This document shows, in pieces, positions 12,601-25,865 of a stretch of 64,000 bases of DNA. Origin of the DNA: Siphlonurus alternatus (taxonomy: Eukaryota > Arthropoda > Insecta > Ephemeroptera > Siphlonuridae); assembly GCA_949825025.1 (NCBI GenBank), contig OX463784.1, positions 4,060,885-4,124,884 of the forward strand. The letters are read 5' to 3'. Numbering within the stretch: position 1 is the stretch's first letter; each line of letters starts with the position of its first letter. The notes beneath the pieces were generated by a model, which did no database searches, was not told the origin of the DNA, and worked only from the letters and a program-made list of their open reading frames with translations. Made by a program: the position numbers and the translations under genes.

Positions 12601-15600
12601 AGTTGTTTATTGAGTATCAGTACAAAATAAAACATAGAACAAAAACTCAATGGTTGACATGAAAAAGGATATCCCATTCACTAAATTCTCCAGTCACCCA
12701 CAAACTAATTCACCAAAATGTGCACCGTATATTTCAAATGCCAGTTTACGTTTTTGCAAGGGCGACCACTCTGAATGAAAATTCTGCCTTGATTCGTCAA
12801 CAATTTTTTCTGACGATCTCTTGAGAAAATGGTATTCACTTAAATATCATTGTGCACTTTAAAGGAGTGACAAAAATTATCACTTACTTTATACACTTTG
12901 TGGTATCATTAAAAACATTGCAAAAATCTTTTATTCATCTGAGATTCTGAAAATTCGTAAATTATATTGACTAATCTTGCACAAATTACTTAATTTTTGT
13001 TGTAAGTCGATATGCTTATACAGTATATAGGTTTTCGGACTTTTTCATGAGGCAGAGCTTAAACTAAAAATACTTTGAAGTAGGTTGATTTCTCATGCAT
13101 TCTTTTGTTATACCTCACATTCAAAGTTATTATCAGTAATACAGGAAATAGCTGTTATCAGCTTGAGATTAGGGAACATTTCTTATCACTTTCGTCAGAA
13201 TTACTTGAAGGTAGTGGCAGTCCTTACGTTGGTTTTGATATTGAAGGAGTTTACCTGTGGGTGTAGTGAAGCTAAATTTCAACAAATAAAGTAAAAGAAG
13301 GTATGTCATAATTAGAAATTAGAATTGTACACTGTATTCAATGACTTCATTAAAAACTAGACATGGGGAAGGAAAGTGATAGGTAGAGGAAAGGATTTAA
13401 AAAAAAATAAATAAAAAAAAAAAAGAATGTGAAATAATTTTAACCTTCTCTTTCCTTTGTGAGTCATTACTGATGACACAATTTTTGTTCTAGAAGTTAA
13501 TTATACTTCAAATAAAATAATTTATATTTTAATTTATTATATTAAATGTTAGGATGAAAAATTAATATTATTGATGATTTACTAAAAATTACTCTCATTC
13601 TTTTAAAAATATTAAGAATGTGACACTAAACCTCATTAAAATAATAATCATTGCTTAATCCATTAAAAAAATAATATCTTAATGAATTTTTTCTGACTAT
13701 GTGATAAGAATAACAATTCTATTGCATTTTTTTTTTTTATTACATTTATTTGTAATATGATACTGTAGATTTAGTCAAAGGTTGCAACATACACCATGAT
13801 AAAAAAATAATCATATATACAAATTAACATATTTCCACATCCAGCAAAGCACTATTTAATATATTTAATTATTTACAATTTATTTCGTTTTAACTTGATG
13901 AAATTTGTGTGTCATGAGGTAAATTTTTCGTATATATTATGTGTACATAATACTGTATGTGATACATATTTTTAATGAATTTGTTTTCATTAAAAATGTC
14001 TTATTTTTTGTTTTGTGTAGTAATATTGACATCCAAATTTTGAAATGTTAATGAAATGTATAATATATCATCCCTTGTCCAGAATAATGCGCTATCTGCC
14101 TACCATGATTTTGTTTTTGACAATGAACTGTGCCATCTGCTATATACATGTTAGAACAATAAAATTATGACCTGTAAGTAAGTATAACATAAAGCTCATA
14201 ATTACGCTCACCTGAAATAGCAGACAGCTCATTATTGCAATGAGATCATGGTAGGTAGATAGCTCATTATTTCGGATGAGGAACAATATTCAGAGGGGAT
14301 GTAGAAATAGAAAAAGGTAGTAAAAATTGGACTAGCCACATTTAATAGCGCAATTTTGGCTATCTTTTTCTACAACCTCTCTGAATGCAGCATTTATCAC
14401 CTTTTGATAATTTGTGTTTTTACAAGTTGTCTACACTATCATGTTAGTCAGATAACATATTAATCAAGACCAGGGACAAAATGCACAATAATATGCCGTG
14501 TGTTCTGTTGCCAGGCATCAAGATTGGTCAGGTTCAGTTCCACACTGGCTTCATAGCCGAGGAGATCACGAGCATGAGGTTCTACAAGACGGAGCTGGAC
14601 GAGACGGAAGCAGGCCCCGATCACTACCCAGATAAGTTCTCAGTGTGCGTCAGTGTGTTCGTTTCTGACGAGGAGAAACGCAAACCTGAGCCCTGGGAGG
14701 GTCACGCAGCCAGGGGGCTCAGGGCAGATCAGCTGTTCTCAACCAAACTGGAGATGGAGGAGAATTTAGATACTTTCGGTGAGTGGTTAATGTTGTATAC
14801 TGTAAGTTACTTAAATACTGTACTTTATAACCTTTTTTATTTACTTATTTTTTATAATTCCTTAAGGGTAAGATAATGCCACCAATGTTAAAAAAAAAAA
14901 AAAAAAACCCTCACGCAAAAATTATGGAAAAAAATTGAAATTTTCTCCTCTACACCCCCTATCAGTAGCTAAAATATCAGGTGTAAAAATACGATCTAGT
15001 TTTTGAGTTATGAATTTTTAAAGTTGACTACTTTAACATAGAGAAATGGAATTTCCATGTTAAATTAGTCAACTTTATAAATTCATAACTCAAAAACTAG
15101 ATCATATTTGTATACCTGATATTTTAGCTACTGATAGGGGATGTAGAGGAGAACATTTAAAATTTTTTCATAATTTTCATGTGTGTGATTTTTTTTTAAA
15201 CATCGGTGGCGTTATCTTACCCTAGATAACATGGATCAGCTGATCGACGTCGTCCCATTTGATTAACATGTAAATTTAGCATAAAATTTACAGAAAGAAG
15301 TTCAAAACAAAGAAAAATCAAGCTATTTTTTAAATATATATATATAGGGCTAAACTAAAAATGAAATAAAAATGAACTAAAAATGAACTAAAATCGAACT
15401 ACTGCAATTTTTTTTTTTTGGTTTTGAAATTTTACTTGTGACTTTTAGGTACTCTAAAAAAATTAGAATTTTACAGAAATTTTGGGTGTCTGCTTATGTT
15501 AACATGTTAATCAAATGGGACTACGTCGATCAGCTGATCCGTGTTACCTTACCCTAAATATCTCAAATTTGAAAAAAAAAAAAAAAAAAAAAAGAGAGAG

Positions 15601-18600
15601 CACCTGTAGGATATGAAAAGCCAGCAAGGCCTTCATTATAACCAACAGAAAAGTGTTCCAGTAATTAAAAATCTTGTGGTCTCTGGTTCACTTCAATATT
15701 TTTTGCACTTGACGCAGTGGTATACGCCTCTGATTCGTAATCGGATGGTCGTGAGTTCGATCCCAGCCATGCACCGCAAAACTTTTCACATGTGGCGGTT
15801 GCTAAAGAACACCCACTCGTGCATCCGGGAGGTGATTGATGGCATCCTCCATCAATTGCTGACCTTCCTGACTGAGGTTTCCATGGTTTCCTCAAGTTAC
15901 AACCAGGCGAATGCTGGGATGGATTGCTTAGGCCATGGCCGCCCCGGTTTGGAAGGGACCCACAAAAGTAGGGTCTACGAAGAGCCGGGAGGTTAAATTC
16001 AGTCATTTAATTGTGGCCAGTACCCTAAAATAGGGTTCAGTTGAGAAGTTAAAAAAAATATTTTTTAAAATTGTCTTAGACTAAATAATTTTTACTAGAA
16101 GATTGTTATCTGATATGACTTTTTTGATAAATAAGACCTTTCTAGTTATTCCTATCCTTTGCTTAATAAATAAGACAACCATTATAAGTGTTTATATTAC
16201 GTTGAATATTTCAATAAAGACTCGTGATGATTGTTTCAGTTCACAAACCAGGAGCGCGCCCCCCACCCCCAGTGGTGCCGCCCCACTCCTCCCCCCCTCC
16301 CCCCAGGCCACAACCTCCGAAGGTACAACAACCTCCAGTAGAGCAGCCTGAGGAGACACCACCTCCAGTTCAGGTGAGACATGTCTGAAAATCAGTTTGT
16401 TTGTTTTTGTATGCCTAGAATTTATCTGAGAGTTAAAATAACAAATGTCAAATTTTGTTATGTTCTCCCAAAACTAATGTTGTGACAAATTTAAAATGAA
16501 ACATTGGATTTCTTAAAATGTCAAGGAATTCTATTATTCAAAATTTATGTAGGAGTTTAATGCATTTGTGATTCAATGTATTTTAAAGCAGAAATATCAA
16601 ATTTAATTTGGGCTCTGAAGCTGATTTTAACCCCCTTGCTGCCCTTAAGAATATAGAAGGTTCAGTAGCCAGTTCAATAGACTCCTGACGACGAGCTGGT
16701 TCCATTGGACTGCCTACTGAACCTTCTATGACAATTCCTTCCTTGGATAACAAAGAAAGAGTCATCATAGAAGGTTCAGTAGCCAGTTCAATAGACTCCT
16801 GACGACAAGCTGGTTCCATTGGACTGGCTACTGAACCTTCTATGACAATTCCTTCCATGAAAAATTGTTATTAACCTTCTCTCTCCCCCAGGTCCCTACT
16901 GGCACTGTGGAAGGGGACCTTCTGGGCTTGGCTTCGTCTCTGGACCTTTCTGGTCCCAAAGAGCCCCCACGCCCCACCAGCAACGTGGACCTTCTGGGAG
17001 GGTTCGACTCTGCAGCTCCGTCCTCCCACGGACTCTTCGAGGGACTTGACCTTCTCAAGGGGACTCCAAACGGAGCACAGCAGCAACCACAGCAGGACCT
17101 GTTTGACCCCTTCGGAAATTCAAACCAGGTGAGGGGCTAGACTGTGAAGAATTGATGTAGGAGGTTCAGTAGCCAGTCCAATGGAACCAGCTCGTCGTCA
17201 GGAGTCTATTGAACTGACTACTGAACCTTCTATGATGTCTCTTTCTTTGTTGTCCAGGCAAAGAATATAGATGAATGATACCTGACTTAAACTGACTATA
17301 TAATAATAATATAAACTGTAGATAAGACAGTAGGGCAGTTTGAAGAAAATAATTTGGCTTGCCTCAATTTTTAACCTTTGTAAAAGAACACATAAGTACT
17401 CAAAATGGTTGTTCAACATTAAAAAGAAAAGAGAAATACCATGGTTGAATTTTAGAAGACCCCTAAATAGAGGAGTATGATATGTTTTCAAATTCATTGC
17501 TATACAGTAAAATCAACAAACCTAATTTACGTTCCGAAGACCAGGAGTCCATCAATAAATTTCAATTCAATTTGCTCTAGAATACAAAACATAGCCAAAA
17601 ATGTTAAGAAAAATTAAACATTCTTTAGTAAGATGGTACCACTGCCCACTCCACCAAGGCCTGCACACTATAATATAAATCTCGATTATTTTTTAAAATA
17701 GTAGCCCGAGATTTTCAATTTTCCATTGAGTTATATGCAACTTTAACCCCGACATTTTCATGGAAGGAGTGATTCTAAAATTTTGAAACTTACATTTCAA
17801 GATAAGGGGTTTAGAAATTATGCCTGGGGTTTGAAAATATGAAGAAAAATTTATTTCTATTGGACTTAATTTGAATTTTAAAATGATATAGCAAATGGGG
17901 TGGACTACTATTTTTCTTCGCGCGCTTTGCAGTGTGCAGACCTTGGTAAAGTGGGCAGTTTCCAAAATTTTCCCAACAAGGAAGACTTCCCCTCTATTGT
18001 TGTGTTCCTCCCATTCTGACCTCTGACCTATGTTTCCAGGGACGAGGCAGTGACCAGAACCTTCTTGGAGGGTGGGCGTCGGGAGCCCCTCCTCCCTCCG
18101 TGGGGATGCCTCGCAACGCAAGTACCCCCAACCTGGAGCAGCGCAGCAAGGACCCCTTCGCAGACCTTGGTGAGTGTAGTGTCCATCCAGTGGAACCAGA
18201 TCATCATGCTTATGTTTTCACAAAATTAAATACATACTGTATGGACTTATTGACTGGATTCAATAATAATATCACTTCAAAAGAATTTAAATAGTGGAAA
18301 AAAAAAGGGATCAAAACCAAAGGTATCCAACGTTTTCAATTGATCAATCTTGAGCAAAGTAATAGAAAGTCGAGACATTATATTGGCTTTGGACCATTGC
18401 ACTTCCAGTTCATTGACAAAAGCTGTAGCGTCCATCCTGGCTGAGGTTTCCACGTTTCCCTCAGCCGCAGGCAAATGCCGGGATGGATTTGCAAGGCCGT
18501 GGCCGTCCCCGTTCCAGAAGAGCCCGCGAAACGCTCAAGTTAGGGTTTCGGAAGGTTCGGGGTTTCAAAGTAGTATGTAATTAGTAAATAGAAGTACCCA

Positions 18601-21600
18601 ATGGGGTTTGATTAAATAAAATATACTGGATATATATACTGTATATAAAAATATTAAATTAAATATATTTGTGCAATCTGTGCCATCGAGACTTTCTTCA
18701 CTGCGGATATTTCACTGTGGGAAGGCTTGTTTTCATTTTCCCTACCTCTTTCTTTTTATCAATATATCCAGCCGCAATGGTTCACCTTTCCTTATAACAA
18801 TGTTTCACTACACTGTAAGCTTGCCCGAGTTTAAATAAATTTCATCTATTCTTCGCTATTAAACTCTCCTCTAGTATTTTCTCCTCTTATTTTGCACCAT
18901 TTTAGAGGAAAAAAAGAGGTGAAAAAGACGAGATTACATATTTTTTCCTCTTCTTGAGCATAAAATGTTAGAAATATTGTCTTCATTTCATCCTCACTTT
19001 GAGCGAAGAGGAAATAAGATTTGTTTTAGAGGTAAAAACATTAGGTTTAGACATGTATAAGATGAGTTGAAGACATAACTTTTCAACTAGGGTGAATTGA
19101 AAGCATTGACTGAATTTCTTCCTCTCCCATATTAAACGGTCACATTTTTCCAGGCAACCTGGCAGGACTTGGTGTGACCACAGGCTGGGGAGGCTCCAAG
19201 CCGGCCACCCCCCTCAACGGCACCCCCTGCGTTACCCCCCAGGGAGGGTCTCCTCAACACAGGCCGGGATGGCAGCCACCAACATCTGTTCCTGCCTGGT
19301 CTGCACCAAACTCCAACCCTGCAAGTGCAGCCAGGACCCCAGCTGGTGAGATTTGGAGTGGGAGGTTCAGTAGCCAGTCCAATGGAACCAGCTCGTCGTC
19401 AGGAGTCTATTGAACTGGCTACTGAACCTTCTATGATGACTCCTAGGAATATACACTATGAAGTTAAATATTATGTTTGTGGTGTCTTTATTCATTGGCA
19501 GTCAGATTGTTTAAATCATACTCATTGTTGAAAGGGGCCAAAGCATAAATCTTATATAATCCAATACTATCTTTCAGCGATTACAGTAACTTTGAAATTA
19601 TTATAACCAGATGGTTTGAGTCCAAATAATTGTCAGTGCAGTCACCTTGGATTTTAGTTAGTAATGTCTTTGATTCACTTATCCTGCATTTAGTTGGCAT
19701 TACTGTCAATATTGACCATCCTGACTGAGGTTTCCATGTTACCTTAGTTAAATTAATCAAATACTGGGATGGATAACATGTTTTTTGCAAACAAACCTTT
19801 GCTGTGCACCTCTTTTTTACCCCCTCTCTGGTTGTTAAGGTATAACCTAAGAATTTGTCTTTCAAGGTCAAGAGGCGTGGCTATACTGGCAACACTGTTG
19901 CAATAGTAATGCGAATAATTTGTTAGGAGGGGGTGTTGACAACAGTCCTTGAGAGCGTTGCCACATTTCTCATCCCATGTGGAAAACAATCATCGCCACG
20001 GTTCGAAATATATGAAAACGATTCAGAAAAATAGTCTAAAAAATTAGGTTTTAGTAAAAAAAAAAGTAAAAGAATCTGTTGTATAGTTTTTTTGCAATGC
20101 TAATTAACACATTTAACATTGGAACGATACAAAATTCTCATTTAAATAAATTAATTATAATTAAACCAACGGTTAAAAAATTCGGAAAAAATTCAGAGCT
20201 AATTTGATGTCCACCAAATTAATTCGAAGAAAATCTGTTGTAGCGAATTTTTTGTCCAAATTTCTCAGGTTAAGCCTTAAGTGGACCTTACGATAATAAA
20301 TCTCACACCATAGCTATTTCCTCTTTATATAGCATCCTTTATATACCTTCTATATCTTGACGTAACACCGTGCTACACATGCTGACTCTCATTCTGATTG
20401 CAGGCACCCCCCAGCACCAAATGAAGTCCCCCAGTGAACCTCTCAGGGCAGACTACAGTCGGTCGCACTTTGACACCGCAAAACAACCGGAAGGTACGAG
20501 ACACAAGCGGTCTTAATCCGAAAGAAATTGTAGTAGGAGGTTCAGTAGCCAGTACAATGGAACCAGCTCGTCGTCAGGAGTGTATTGAACTGGCTACTGA
20601 ACCTTCTATGATGACTCTTTCTTTGTTATCCATGGAAGGAATCGTCATGGAAGGTTCAGTAGCCAGTCCAATGAAACCAGCTCGTCGTCGGGAGTCTATT
20701 GAACTCACTACTGAACCTTCTACGACTCCTTTCATGTTAAGAGGAAGTTAACACAGATCAGCTAATCGGTGTAGTCCCATTTAATTAACATGCAAACCTT
20801 AGCAGACGCACAATAATTGTGAAAAACAAAAATTAGAGACAGATTTTAGTACAGTACCTAAAAGCCAAAGAAAAAAATTTTAAAACACTTTATTTCATGT
20901 AATTTTTTAAATTTTTTTAAATATTTGGCATACTGTAGGGCTTTTCTCTGGAGAGCCAAACTAACAAATTAATCAAATTAATTTAAAAAATCAGCTCAAT
21001 TAATTGTTATAAATTTTTTTCTGTGGCTTTTATTTTTTAAGTACTAAAATTTGTATGTAAAAAAAAAAATTCAGAATGATTGTGTGTCTGCTTAGATTTA
21101 CATGTTAATGAAATGGAACTAAAAAAACAGCTGATCGTTGTTATCTTTTTAATTGTTAGTATTATGGCCTCAAAACTTCAACCAGCTGCCACTCACTATA
21201 TTATGAACTAGACAGGGTTTGGTTTGGGGCTAGATCCCTCAATTAAATCAGCACAAAAGAAGTGTATCATTGATGAACTAAAATCATTCTTGGTCCTTCG
21301 ATGTGATAGTTACGACACTGAATACAGTATATAATATTTCGTGAAAAAACGTAGGAAACTTGGCAGAAATATTGTAACCCTATAGAGGCTTCTAGTCAGC
21401 TGATTTTTTGGTGTTCCCTTGTCACTAAGAATAATATTTTTTAAGACGAATTCTTTTATGGAACTTCAGTCCAAACCAAAAATACAGTAGATAATGCAAG
21501 ATTTAGACGCTTAACTTAATAAAAAAAAAAAATAAGTAAAAGTTTTAAAAAAAAAAACTTTACTTTATTTTCATGTGCAAGATGGACCTTAGCGACACAA

Positions 21601-24600
21601 ATGAGCATCGAAAAGCGTACACACTTGAAGCTTCAATACAATCCTTCATAAATTATACATACAGTACAGTACACAAATATTTGTGAGTAGTATCATCTTG
21701 AGCAATGAATTTAGTGTACTGAAGTTGTAACAGTGTCTTAACGTTATAATTGTCCTGGTTAATTTTAGTGAAGATATTATTTTTACCACTCTTCTTTTTA
21801 ATGTAGTCTCTTGTATAGTATAGGTAAAAATCTAAAAATTCTAACCCATTATCATTATCTTCACTCCACAATTAAGATTCAAGGGGATGTTTCATTGAAG
21901 GCCAAACTTAGTTTATTCAATACACCAGCAAGTATCGATATAAGGTCTGTTCGTAAATACACAATCAGAAAGAATTGATTATGTGTGATGAACCTTCTGT
22001 ATATGGAACATACAGTTCATCACAAATAATCGATTCTTTTTGATTGTGTATTTACAAACAGACCTAAAATGTGTAAACAAGAAGACACTTTGAACTCTCC
22101 TACCACCAAACGTTACATTACCCTGGCAATGGAAGCACCTCAGTAACAAACTATTCTCCATAGACGCTGCTGCCCCCGACGGTGTTCGCCCGAAGAAGGG
22201 AGATGCCTTCGGAGACTTACTGGGGTCGCAAGGTTACGAGTTCTCAAGCAAGAGGGAGGCGGGGCCACGAACCATCAACGAGATGAGGAAAGAGGAGATG
22301 GTCAGAGAGATGGACCCTGAGAAACTCAAGGTACGAATATCAAGGGAATTGTCATAGGAGGTTCAGTAGCCAGTCCAATAGAACCAGCTCGTCGTCAGGA
22401 GTCTATTGGACTGGTTACTGAACCTTCTATGATGACTCTTTCTTGCATAAAATGCAAATGATGCAATCCATTAGAAAGAAAACTTTTGCTCACTTTAAAA
22501 CAATCATTTTCTGTATCATTATTTTTCAAACGATGTTTCATATTTTTTTCCTTTATGGCCGGGGCTTGCATGAGCAACACAATGAGCTTACTTTACAGAG
22601 AAGAATTGCAAACAAGCCTCCATGACACAATTCTGCATGCAAGCAAATTTTTTCTAAAAAAACTATGAATTATTTGAAAGGTCAGGTAACGTGAATCAGC
22701 TGTTTTTTTAGACCCATTTGATTAACATGTAAACCTTAGCAAATTCACAAAAATTCTGGAAAAAAATTGAGAGACAAATTTTAGTACCTAAAAGCTAAAA
22801 GCCGTAGAAAAAATTTCAAGACAATTATTCGAGTGATTTTTTTTTTTTTTTTAATTAAGTTTTTAGTTTGGCTCTCTGCTGAAAATTAAAAAAATTAAAT
22901 TAAAAAAAATTGGCTTGAATAATTGTCTTGAAATTTTTTTTATGGCTTTTAAGTACTAAAATCTGTTCTTCAAATTTTTTTCAGCATTTTTTTTAATTTG
23001 CTAAGGTTTGCAAATGGTAATCAAATGAGTCTAAACAAAACAGCTGATTCACGTTACCTTACCCTTAAATAAAAACAAACAAAAAATATTGTTTAAATAT
23101 GCGAACTTTCTCTCACTTCAAATTTTAACTTTCTTCTTTGTATAATATATTATATAATTACACATTTTTAAACAACTTTTATTATTTTGCCCCATACATG
23201 ACCAACACTCCACCAACAAAGGACCCATTAAAGCCTCCAGTCTGCCCTGACTCGTTCTATCATTGTCACTTCCTCAGGTGATAGAGTGGGTGGAAGGTAA
23301 ACGTAAGAACGTCCGCGCGCTGCTCTGCTCGCTGCACTCGGTGTTGTGGGACGGAGCAAAGTGGACGCGTGTGGACATGCACCAACTCGTCACTCACGCA
23401 GAGGTCAAGAAAGTCTACCGCAAGGCCTGCCTGGCAGTACACCCTGATAAGGTGAGACTTGGTGTTCAGGTGGTATCAGGGGCCATGGATTTTACCTTCT
23501 ACTTGTAATGCTTGTAACAAACCATTTTTTTAAGTGTTTTTATTAAATCATATTACAAATACAGTCCAATCAAGGCCCCTTAAGGGAAAAGCCTTATCAG
23601 TCGGAGCTGGGTTGCATCAAATTAATACAAAATATAGTAAGCTATGTAAAATAAGAAAAAAAAAAAGAAAAAAAAAGAAAGAACGAAGAGGATGAAAAAA
23701 AAGCATAATTCAGCAAAAACTTGATTATAAATAACATTAATTTTTATTATTAATATTATAATTGTTTATAGTGTCTGTCTGATGAATTCATTTCATTGTT
23801 AAATGTGAGACGACATAGTGTCTGATTTCACCACCAGAGCACAGAACGTAATGGCATTGTTGGCGCTATTAATTTAATTCAATTCAATTCTTTATTGGTC
23901 ATTTTCAAATACATACAGACACATCATAATGAAGGCACTCTGCATGAGATGATAAGACACATCCAAACACATACTTAAAAACTAAATGTAACATAACTAG
24001 ATACATTATAAAAACAATTTTTCAACAATAATACTTTTACGGCACTTTTAAAATCAACATACTGTGGGAGGAGTTTTATATGCAGTGGAAGTTTATTATA
24101 AAGTCTAATTGACATAGAATAGGGTCCCTTATTATAAATCTGCAATCTACACTGTGCGGGTGTAATTATTATGTTCTTATTTCTTGTATTATGATGGGAG
24201 TCATTGCACTGAACAAAATATTCCGACATATGTTTCTTAACAAAACAGACACTTTCATAAATAAATTGACAGGGTAAAGGTAAAATTCCTTCCCGAGAAA
24301 ACACAGGAGAACAAGAATCATTTTTTTTTAAATTAAACATAGTTCTGATTGCTCTTTTTTGTAGCCGAAAAACAACTTCCGAATCCAAAGAATCTCCCCA
24401 AATAAGAATGCCATATCTCATTATGGAATGAAAATTTGCATAATAAAGGGTTTTCAAACAAGTAATATCACATATATTTCTAAGTTCATTCAACGCAAAA
24501 ATAGTTTTTCCTAATTTATTTCTTAGATAATCAATGTGAGCCACCCAACGTAAGTTATTATCCAAATATATGCCAAGGAATTTAACATTTGATGCCACAT

Positions 24601-25823
24601 CCATTGTTGTATAATTAATATTTATATTACTGACAAATTTATCTTTGCTTTGGATAGTTTGAAATACAACAATTTTGATGCTCGTATCATCTGCAAATAA
24701 TATAGGATTAGTATCCAAAGAAAGGCATATATTAGCAAGGTCATTAATATAAATTAGAAATAAAATTGGCCCTATAATTGAACCTTGCGGGACTGAAGAG
24801 CTTATTTTGCGCTCTTGTGATACATATTTCCTTGCATTACCTTTTTCATCAACTGACTTAATCGAAACATATTGCTTGCGCCCTGTAATAAATGATCTAA
24901 GCCAGTCATTACAAGTACCTCTTATTCCTGTCAAGCTTATATAATAGCAACTCGTGGTCTACCGTATCAAATGCTTTCGACAGATCTAAAAATACACTGA
25001 CAGTTTTTAACTTATCATTTATATCTTTTAGTAAACTATCCACCATTTTAAAAATTGCCGTTTCAGTGCTTTTCTCCACCTGAAAACCATGCTGAAAATT
25101 GGATATAATTTTATTAGATTTTAAAAAATGTATCAATCTTGAATAAAAAATCTTTTCAAATAATTTAGAAAAACATGATAAAAGACTGACAGGTCTATAA
25201 TTTGAGACGTCAGATTTTTCTCCTTTTTTAAAAAGTGGAATAACTTCAGCAGTTTTTAGCAAGGACGGAAAAACACCATTCTCTATGCCAAAATTATAAA
25301 AATATGCTAAAATCTGTAATATCCCCTCTGAACATTGTTTAAAAACAAAATCTGGTATACAATCAAAACCATGAGACCTTTTATTTTTAAAACGTTTTAA
25401 AATTTGTCTTATTTCTTGTGGACAAGTAGGTATATGAAACATTGAATGGCAATTTATTGTTATATTACTTGCATATTCATAACCAGTTGAATTATTATTA
25501 TTATTCAAATTTGTCTTACTTTTAATATCAAAAATACTAGATTCAAAAAAATTGCTAAATTCATCAACAATTTTTTGTTGATCAGTGACGTCACAGTTGT
25601 CTATTTTTATTGAATTTATTAAGTTTTCATTTTTACATTTACCCTGTTTTGTTCTGATCACATCCCACATTGCAATGGCCTTGTTTGATGCTGTCCTAAT
25701 TTTGTTACTATTATACATATTTTTAGCAGCCTTAATAATTTTAAAATAAATTTTTTTATAACATTTAATATATTCTTTGGTCCATAAATTAGGATATGAC
25801 TTAGATAACTTTGGTAGAATTTT

Positions 25824-25865
<42 letters not shown>

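Larger units (their letters stand above)
18600..20400. other. GAK intronic stretches between exons
   Basis: Excluding exon 19154-19345 and HP114. 18600-19150 has diverged AGAGGAAA/TTTCCTCT pairings; 19716-19772 is a SINE core remnant; 19780-20400 shows nothing I can name. Confidence 0.5.

Noticed and set aside
15715..15785. Possible tRNA-Thr gene
   Set aside because: The A box, CGT anticodon loop and B box are present, but the acceptor stem does not pair and the same unit is fused to a SINE body at a second site.
15613..16006. Overlapping open frames of 127 and 113 codons on both strands
   Set aside because: They coincide with the tRNA-Thr SINE, and similar frames recur wherever the SINE body occurs.
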